Shown one piece after another: positions 21,416 through 26,361 of a stretch of DNA of 26,361 bases; position 1 is the first letter of the stretch, and each line of letters opens with the position of its first letter. The DNA comes from Hyphomicrobiales bacterium (GTDB lineage Bacteria; Pseudomonadota; Alphaproteobacteria; Rhizobiales; Xanthobacteraceae). Location: the NCBI GenBank assembly GCA_016210825.1, contig JACQTM010000308.1, positions 1-26,361 of the forward strand, given 5' to 3'. A model generated the notes under the pieces. The model did not search any database. It was given only the letters and a program-made list of their open reading frames with translations, and was not told the origin of the DNA. The translations under genes were made by a program, and so were the position numbers.

Positions 21416-23092
21416 ATGTCGCTTGCCGCTCCCCGTTTTGCTACCGGGCACGATCTCATCGCCATGCTCCGGGATGCGATACTTGGGATCGAGGCACTGC
21501 TCGCCGACTCGACTGCCAAGATCCGCGAACGGGTGATGGTTGAAGGCCGCATCGTGGACCGGTTGTTCGACCGCGAACAGCGGGCGACGCACGGCCTCGC
21601 CTGGATCGCTACCTATGTGGAGGCGGTGCGCCAACTCGCGGCCTATGCAGAGCGCCAGCAGGCCACCGGCGCCTTGGGCGAAATCGAGGAGCTTCTCGTC
21701 CGCATTGGCGCTGGCGAATTTCTTGCTCAGATTTTCGGCGGCATTCCCATGAGTCAGGGCGAGATTGTCCGTCCTGCCGATCTTGGGCTATCCGCCCAGG
21801 CAGTTGCGGCGCGCATGTCGCCCTCGATCGAGTCGATAATCGTATCCGGCAACACCGCGCAGCGCCGCGCCCGCCTGGTCGAGCTGATGCGCACCCGGCA
21901 CGGCGCGACCGTCGGCACTTGCGGTCTCGAGGATACGCTTGAATCGGTCCGCGAGGAGATGCGCAAGTTCGCAAAAAGCGAAGTCGCCTCAAAGGCGCAG
22001 CAATGGCACCTGACGAACAGCTATATCCCGCTTGAAGTTATCGCGCACATGGCCGATCTCGGCGTATTCGGTCTTACCATCCCCGAGGAGTTTGGCGGAC
22101 TGGGTCTCGGCAAGGAATCCATGTGCGTCGTCTCGGAAGAATTGTCGTGCGGCTACATCGGCGTCGGTTCGCTCGGAACACGCTCGGAGATTGCCGCGGA
22201 GCTGATCCTTGGCAGCGGCACCGACGCGCAAAAGCGCAAATGGCTGCCCGCCATCGCCTCGGGCGACATCCTGCCCACGGCTGTTTTCACCGAGCCGAAT
22301 ATCGGTTCCGATCTTGCCGCATTGAAGACGCGCGCGGTGCGCGACGGCGACGTCTATCGAGTCTATGGCAACAAAACTTGGATTACTCATCCCGTCCGCG
22401 CCGATCTCATGACGCTTCTGGTGCGCACCAACCCCAAGGAACATGGCTATCGCGGGCTCTCCATGCTGCTCGCGGAAAAGCCGCGTGGCACCGACAACAA
22501 TCCGTTTCCGGCGGAGGGCATGTCCGGCACCGAGATCGAGGTACTCGGCTATCGCGGTATGAAAGAATACGAAATCGCGTTCGAGGGTTTCGCGGTGAAG
22601 GCCGAGAATCTGCTGGGCGGCGTCGAGGGACAGGGCTTTAAGCAATTGATGCAAACCTTCGAGTCCGCCCGCATCCAGACCGCGGCGCGCGCCATCGGCG
22701 TCGCGCAGGCGGCGATGGAACAGGCGCTTGGCTACGCACAGCAGCGCAGCCAATTTGGCCAGCCGATCGTCGAGTTCCCGCGCGTCGCCGACAAGATCGC
22801 CATGATGGCGGGCGAGATCATGATTGCGCGCCAGCTCACCTATTATGCCGCGCGACAGAAGGATTCCGGGCGCCGTTGCGATCTCGAGGCCGGCATGGCC
22901 AAGCTGTTGGCCGCGCGCGTTGCCTGGGCTGCGGCCGACAACGCCGTGCAGATCCATGGCGGCAACGGATTTGCGCTGGAATTCCCGGTCTCGCGAATCC
23001 TGTGCGACGCGCGCATCCTCAACATCTTCGAGGGTGCGGCTGAAATCCAGGCGCAAGTCATCGCCAAGCGGCTGCTCGATGGCAGTAACTAG
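21416..23092 (+). CDS. mcd: (2S)-methylsuccinyl-CoA dehydrogenase
   Basis: Mcd oxidises methylsuccinyl-CoA to mesaconyl-CoA with FAD, handing electrons to ETF. The 558-residue length is the key sign. About 170 residues precede the ordinary acyl-CoA dehydrogenase core, the N-terminal extension typical of Mcd and absent from ~380-residue family members. The core shows FGLTIPEEFGGLGLG, FTEPNIGSDLAALKT, ERxxFG-like QRSQFGQPI and QIHGGNGFALEFPVSRI. The terminal IFEGAAEIQ holds Glu539 at the MCAD-type catalytic base position, while the IVD-type helix position (FESARI) lacks it. ecm and ccr nearby and etfBA downstream agree. A GAGGGAAAA ribosome site precedes ATG 21416. Confidence 0.92.
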   Translation: MSLAAPRFATGHDLIAMLRDAILGIEALLADSTAKIRERVMVEGRIVDRLFDREQRATHGLAWIATYVEAVRQLAAYAERQQATGALGEIEELLVRIGAGEFLAQIFGGIPMSQGEIVRPADLGLSAQAVAARMSPSIESIIVSGNTAQRRARLVELMRTRHGATVGTCGLEDTLESVREEMRKFAKSEVASKAQQWHLTNSYIPLEVIAHMADLGVFGLTIPEEFGGLGLGKESMCVVSEELSCGYIGVGSLGTRSEIAAELILGSGTDAQKRKWLPAIASGDILPTAVFTEPNIGSDLAALKTRAVRDGDVYRVYGNKTWITHPVRADLMTLLVRTNPKEHGYRGLSMLLAEKPRGTDNNPFPAEGMSGTEIEVLGYRGMKEYEIAFEGFAVKAENLLGGVEGQGFKQLMQTFESARIQTAARAIGVAQAAMEQALGYAQQRSQFGQPIVEFPRVADKIAMMAGEIMIARQLTYYAARQKDSGRRCDLEAGMAKLLAARVAWAAADNAVQIHGGNGFALEFPVSRILCDARILNIFEGAAEIQAQVIAKRLLDGSN

Positions 23093-23097
23093 CGCCA

Positions 23098-23160
23098 TGT
23101 TCAAGGCGATGACAAATGTCGGTCATGTCATCGCCAAGCGGCTACTCAACGAAAGCAACC
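23098..23160 (+). pseudogene. Decayed duplicate of the mcd 3' end
   Basis: Six bases after the mcd stop an ATG opens a frame reading MFKAMTNVGHVIAKRLLNES. Its end repeats the Mcd tail VIAKRLLDGSN. At DNA level 23127-23143 is identical to 23057-23073 (17 bp), with 27 of 34 matches overall, offset exactly 70 bp. The frame runs on with unrelated residues into the next gene. It looks like a small tandem duplication now drifting, without function of its own. Confidence 0.55.
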
Positions 23161-23239
23161 GAATTGACGCCCAATCGTTGATCCAGCGCAAACCCGGTCA
23201 AAAGATTTTGTGTAAGATTTATTCATTCGGGAGAAAGCC

Positions 23240-23686
23240 ATGCTGAAAGTAAAAATCGGTCAGGGCGATTGGATCGTTGTTTGCGACGGCCGTAAGGCGC
23301 TGATTCTGGAAAATGCCGGTGATGAGAAATTCCCCAATCTGAGAACGAAAGAAGTCCTTGAGCAGAAAAATCCACCGACCCATGTCCAGGGCGCCGATGC
23401 GCCAGGTCGCTCGATCAGTTCCGTCGGTTCTGCGCGCAGCGCTGTCGGGCAGACAGATTGGCACGACGAAGCAGAACGCACGTTTCTGCACGATCTTGCT
23501 CACCATCTCGACGTGGCTGTGAATTCGGGACACGCCCGCTCGCTCATCATGGTGGCGCCACCGCGTGCGCTGGGCATGATCCGGTCCGCCTATTCACCGG
23601 CGGTCCGCCAAGCCGTGCGCCAGGAGGTTGACAAGGATTTCGTACGCATGCCGGTGCATGAAATCGAGAAACATTTGACCGGCTGA
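23240..23686 (+). CDS. Host-attachment family protein
   Basis: The 148-residue soluble protein matches the host-attachment family first named from Agrobacterium. It begins with WIVVCDGRKALILENAGD and has a middle GRSISSVGSARSAVGQTDWHD. It ends with AHHLDVAVNSGHARSLIMVAPPRALGMIR, then the VDKDFVRMPVHEIEKHL tail. The fold resembles the eRF1/baeRF group, so a role in translation stress is as likely as true attachment. A good ribosome site, GGGAGAAAG, precedes ATG 23240. Confidence 0.85.
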   Translation: MLKVKIGQGDWIVVCDGRKALILENAGDEKFPNLRTKEVLEQKNPPTHVQGADAPGRSISSVGSARSAVGQTDWHDEAERTFLHDLAHHLDVAVNSGHARSLIMVAPPRALGMIRSAYSPAVRQAVRQEVDKDFVRMPVHEIEKHLTG

Positions 23687-23758
23687 AGGTGTCGGTCGGC
23701 AGACCTTGATTTTGCGGTGCGGTGGCGGATGAGCCTCCCCGGTGATAAGAGGAAGGCA

Positions 23759-23953
23759 ATGTCCGGTTTTATGTCCCAATTCGTTGTACCAATAGCGATC
23801 GGCGCTGTGGCCGTCGTCCTGGTGCTCGGCCTCGTCAACATGATGCGCGGCGGATCACCCAATACCTCGCAGCGGCTGATGCGACTGCGCGTCCTGCTGC
23901 AATTCATCGCCATTATTGTCATCATGGCGGCTATCTGGATCATGGGCCGTTAG
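23759..23953 (+). CDS. HIG1-domain twin-transmembrane protein
   Basis: The 64-residue protein has two membrane helices (FVVPIAIGAVAVVLVLGLVNM and VLLQFIAIIVIMAAIWIMG) joined by a short basic loop, MMRGGSPNTSQRLMRLR. The loop and second helix contain Q-x3-R-x-R-x3-Q (QRLMRLRVLLQ), the signature of HIG1/Rcf1 proteins, which in mitochondria associate with cytochrome oxidase supercomplexes. ATG 23759 has AGAGGAAGG directly upstream. The adenosyltransferase gene starts 13 bases after its stop, so the two likely form one operon with it, and perhaps with etfBA. Confidence 0.82.
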   Translation: MSGFMSQFVVPIAIGAVAVVLVLGLVNMMRGGSPNTSQRLMRLRVLLQFIAIIVIMAAIWIMGR

Positions 23954-23966
23954 ACCGGAACGCGCG

Positions 23967-24545
23967 ATGGTCGTCCTCAACCGCATCTATACGCGTACCG
24001 GCGACGACGGAACGACCGCGCTCGGAAACGAAACGCGGCGAAAAAAGTACGATCTACGCATTGCCGCCTACGGCACGATCGACGAGGCCAATGCCGCGAT
24101 CGGGCTTGCGCGTCTGCATACCACACGAGATGCATTGCTCGATGCCATGTTGGCGCGCGTGCAGAATGACCTATTCGATCTCGGCGCCGATCTATCGTCA
24201 CCCGACAAAGCCAAGGGTCCCGGCGGCGAAAGGCTATCGATTGTTGACGCGCAGGTTGCACGACTGGAGAGCGAAATCGATGCGCTCAATAAGGATCTGA
24301 GCCCGCTACGGTCGTTCGTGTTGCCGGGCGGCAATCCCGCCGCCGCCTATCTTCATCTCGCGCGCACGATCTGCCGGCGTGCGGAGCGCATGATTGTCGA
24401 ACTCGCCGACAAACCGGGTGAGATCGTTTCGCCGGCGCTGATTCGATACACAAATCGCTTGTCCGATTTCTTGTTCGTCGCCAGCCGTTATGCCAACGAC
24501 AAAGGCGTTCGTGATGTGCTCTGGGTTCCCGGTGCGAATCGCTGA
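23967..24545 (+). CDS. Cob(I)yrinic acid a,c-diamide adenosyltransferase, PduO type
   Basis: The enzyme transfers the adenosyl group of ATP to cob(I)alamin, making coenzyme B12. The 192-residue protein shows the PduO motifs: the ATP-binding N-terminus RIYTRTGDDGTTALG (residues 6-20), AAYGTIDEANAAIG, LRSFVLPGG, HLARTICRRAERMI, and the closing YTNRLSDFLFVASRYAN. The placement is meaningful: Ecm, encoded 8 kb away, needs adenosylcobalamin, and in other genomes this enzyme often sits beside B12-dependent mutases. It follows the HIG1 gene by 13 bp and precedes etfB by 70 bp. Confidence 0.94.
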   Translation: MVVLNRIYTRTGDDGTTALGNETRRKKYDLRIAAYGTIDEANAAIGLARLHTTRDALLDAMLARVQNDLFDLGADLSSPDKAKGPGGERLSIVDAQVARLESEIDALNKDLSPLRSFVLPGGNPAAAYLHLARTICRRAERMIVELADKPGEIVSPALIRYTNRLSDFLFVASRYANDKGVRDVLWVPGANR

Positions 24546-24555
24546 TGACAAAACG

Positions 24556-24584
24556 TTGACACTCCGCCGCCGCCACCATTAGGT
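24556..24584 (+). promoter_or_regulatory. Possible promoter of etfBA
   Basis: TTGACA at 24556-24561 is a perfect -35 hexamer. The -10 about 16-17 bases on (CATTAG / TTAGGT near 24577-24584) is weak, as is usual in alphaproteobacteria. It lies about 30 bases before the etfB ATG and suggests etfBA can be expressed independently of the genes before it. Confidence 0.4.
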
Positions 24585-24615
24585 TGCCCGCGCTTTCGCC
24601 CCCGAGGGAGGGGAC

Positions 24616-25365
24616 ATGAAAATCCTGGTGCCCGTGAAACGGGTCGTCGACTTCAACGTCAAAATTCGCGTCAAGGCGGACGGTTCGGGCGTCGAGCTCG
24701 CGAACGTGAAGATGTCCATGAATCCGTTCGACGAGATCGCCGTCGAGGAGGCGATCCGGCTGAAGGAAGCCGGCAAGGCAACCGAGATCGTATGTGCCTC
24801 CATCGGCCCGGCGCAGGCCGCTGAGACTATTCGCACCGCGCTTGCCATGGGCGCCGATCGCGGCATCCTCGTGAAGTCCGACGCGGTGCTGGAACCGCTC
24901 GCGGTCGCAAAAATCCTCAAGGCGATCGCCGAGGCGGAAAAGCCCGGTCTCGTCATCATGGGCAAGCAGGCGATCGACGACGACTGCAATCAGACCGGAC
25001 AGATGCTCGCTGCCTTGCTTGGCTGGGCGCAAGGCACCTTCGCCTCAAAGATCGTGATCGATGGCGCAAATTTAAACGTCACTCGCGAAGTCGATGGCGG
25101 TTTGCAAACCGTAAAGCTAAAAGCTCCGGCGGTAGTGACGACCGACTTGCGACTCAATGAACCGCGCTATGCAAGCCTGCCCAATATCATGAAGGCAAAG
25201 AAGAAGCCGATCGAGGAGAAGTCACCGGAGGGTTATGGCGTTGACGTCAAGCCGCGCCTGGACATTTTGAAAACCGTGGAGCCGGGCGGACGCAAGTCGG
25301 GTGTGAAGGTCGCCTCCGTTGCCGAACTCGTCGCCAAACTCAAGAACGAAGCGGGAGTGCTGTGA
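24616..25365 (+). CDS. etfB: Electron transfer flavoprotein subunit beta
   Basis: EtfB pairs with EtfA to carry electrons from acyl-CoA dehydrogenases (here plausibly including Mcd) to ETF-ubiquinone oxidoreductase. The 249-residue protein has the family start MKILVPVKRVVDFNVKI, NPFDEIAVEEAIRLKEAG, the AMP/nucleotide region LVIMGKQAIDDDCNQTGQ, and VTTDLRLNEPRYASLPNIMKAKKK, the loop that recognises dehydrogenase partners. A very strong ribosome site, GAGGGAGGGG (24604-24613), lies just before the ATG. The stop codon TGA shares its A with the ATG of etfA. Confidence 0.97.
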   Translation: MKILVPVKRVVDFNVKIRVKADGSGVELANVKMSMNPFDEIAVEEAIRLKEAGKATEIVCASIGPAQAAETIRTALAMGADRGILVKSDAVLEPLAVAKILKAIAEAEKPGLVIMGKQAIDDDCNQTGQMLAALLGWAQGTFASKIVIDGANLNVTREVDGGLQTVKLKAPAVVTTDLRLNEPRYASLPNIMKAKKKPIEEKSPEGYGVDVKPRLDILKTVEPGGRKSGVKVASVAELVAKLKNEAGVL

Positions 25366-26309
25366 TGCCGACGCTGCTTCTTGCCAAGCACGACAACAAG
25401 GCTCTGAAGGACTCGACCCACAAAGCGCTGACCGCGGCGAAGGCACTCGGCGGCGACGTGCATGTGCTTGTTGCCGGCAAGGGTTGCCGGAGCGTGGCCG
25501 AGGAGGCCGCAAAGCTTGCCGGCGTCGGGAAAGTGCTGCTCGCCGAGCATGAGAGCCTGGAGCATCGGCTCGCCGAGCCGACCGCGGCGTTGATCGTTTC
25601 TCTCGCCGGTCCCTACGATGCGCTCGTCGCGCCGGCGACGACGACCGGCAAGAATGTCATGCCGCGCGTCGCGGCATTACTCGACGTAATGCAAATTTCC
25701 GACATCACGAAGGTCATCGCGCCGGACACCTTCGAGCGGCCGATCTATGCCGGCAACGCCATCCAAACCGTGAAGTCGAAAGATCCCAAGCGTGTCATCA
25801 CTGTGCGCACCTCGACATTCCAGGCGACTGGCGGGGGCGGCTCCGCGCCGGTGGAAGAAGTCAAAGTCGCTGCCGATCCCGCGCTATCGAGCTTCGTCGG
25901 CGAGGAATTGTCAAAATCCGACCGGCCGGAATTGACCTCGGCGAAGATCATCATCTCCGGCGGCCGTGCGATGCAAAATCGCGAAAACTTCGCAAAATAC
26001 ATCGAGCCGGTGGCTGATAAGCTCGGTGCGGCGATGGGCGCCTCACGAGCTGCGGTCGACGCCGGTTACGCACCAAACGATTGGCAGGTCGGTCAAACCG
26101 GCAAGGTCGTGGCGCCTGAACTTTATATCGCGGTCGGGATCTCGGGTGCGATCCAGCACCTCGCCGGGATGAAAGATTCAAAGGTCATCGTTGCCATCAA
26201 CAAGGATGAAGAGGCGCCGATCTTTCAGGTTGCCGATTATGGGCTTGTCGCCGATCTTTTCCAGGCGTTGCCCGAGCTTGATGCCGAGCTTGCTAAGCTC
26301 GGCCGCTAG
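25365..26309 (+). CDS. etfA: Electron transfer flavoprotein subunit alpha
   Basis: EtfA binds the redox-active FAD of ETF. The 314-residue protein has an N-terminal half with LLLAKHDNKALKDST and PATTTGKNVMPRVAALLDV. The conserved FAD-binding domain includes RTSTFQ, SGGRAMQNRENF, SRAAVDAGYAPNDWQVGQTGKVVAPELYIAVGISGAIQHLAGM and INKDEEAPIFQVADYG. The start is the ATG overlapping the etfB stop by one base (TGATG); an in-frame GTG one codon earlier is less likely. Full length, C-terminus intact. In relatives a 3-hydroxybutyryl-CoA dehydrogenase gene often follows; here the window ends first. Confidence 0.97.
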   Translation: MPTLLLAKHDNKALKDSTHKALTAAKALGGDVHVLVAGKGCRSVAEEAAKLAGVGKVLLAEHESLEHRLAEPTAALIVSLAGPYDALVAPATTTGKNVMPRVAALLDVMQISDITKVIAPDTFERPIYAGNAIQTVKSKDPKRVITVRTSTFQATGGGGSAPVEEVKVAADPALSSFVGEELSKSDRPELTSAKIIISGGRAMQNRENFAKYIEPVADKLGAAMGASRAAVDAGYAPNDWQVGQTGKVVAPELYIAVGISGAIQHLAGMKDSKVIVAINKDEEAPIFQVADYGLVADLFQALPELDAELAKLGR

Positions 26310-26312
26310 AAC

Positions 26313-26361
26313 ATGATCCCGAAACGTGGAAACCGGTTTCTCGCCTTCGCGAAGCCCGCTC
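26313..26361. repeat. Partial rhizobial intergenic repeat at window edge
   Basis: After the etfA stop the sequence ATGATCCCGAAACGTGG followed by AAACCGGTTTCTCG resembles a short dispersed intergenic repeat that I recall from Bradyrhizobium-like genomes (ATGATC...GTGGAAACCGGTTTTCGG...GATCAT). AAACCGGTTT is itself a 10-bp palindrome. Only one part is inside the window, so the end and copy number cannot be judged. Confidence 0.5.

Noticed and set aside
21989..23104. A 371-codon open frame opposite mcd
   Set aside because: Same reason: an antisense shadow of a conserved gene, with no motif or ribosome site.

Overview
The window is GC-rich chromosomal DNA from an alphaproteobacterium, most likely of the Hyphomicrobiales (Bradyrhizobium / Xanthobacteraceae-like). 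The basis is the type of its proteins (minimal PutA, DUF6494, HIG1-type small membrane protein, host-attachment family protein, ethylmalonyl-CoA pathway enzymes) and a fragment at the right edge that resembles a dispersed repeat I recall from rhizobial genomes. Species cannot be fixed from sequence alone. No phage, insertion sequence, integrase or CRISPR array was seen.

Left part (1-11,960) is a housekeeping mosaic. It holds putA (proline to glutamate), a small Tyr/Arg-rich secreted protein, a HisE-like pyrophosphatase, a YqaA/DedA-type membrane protein, a secreted coiled-coil-like protein, a homoserine-dehydrogenase-like oxidoreductase with a SAF domain, an OmpA-domain protein, a DUF6494 protein, tRNA-Leu(CAA), dsbB, an HNH nuclease with a TTG start, an alkA-type glycosylase/esterase pair and gluQ. 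The gluQ product lacks all three zinc-binding cysteines.

Middle part (12,000-13,990): a soluble hybrid histidine kinase is followed directly by a HigB/HigA-like toxin-antitoxin pair. The last part of the kinase gene is repeated (39 of 41 bases identical) just beyond the antitoxin, so the pair sits between direct repeats of the kinase 3' end. A terminator-like hairpin with a T-run closes the module and overlaps the end of the convergent ecm gene.

Right part (13,990-26,310) is dominated by the ethylmalonyl-CoA pathway of acetyl-CoA assimilation. It carries ecm (ethylmalonyl-CoA mutase), ccr (crotonyl-CoA carboxylase/reductase) and mcd (methylsuccinyl-CoA dehydrogenase). Supporting functions follow: a PduO-type cobalamin adenosyltransferase, which can make the coenzyme Ecm needs, and etfBA, which can take electrons from Mcd. 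Between them lie two small membrane proteins, a YihY/BrkB membrane protein, a methyl-accepting chemotaxis protein, a host-attachment family protein and a HIG1-type protein. The pathway itself is known. The less ordinary points are the toxin-antitoxin insertion with a duplicated gene tail, a second decayed gene-tail duplication after mcd, the zinc-site loss in GluQ, and candidate operator motifs upstream of ccr and mcd.
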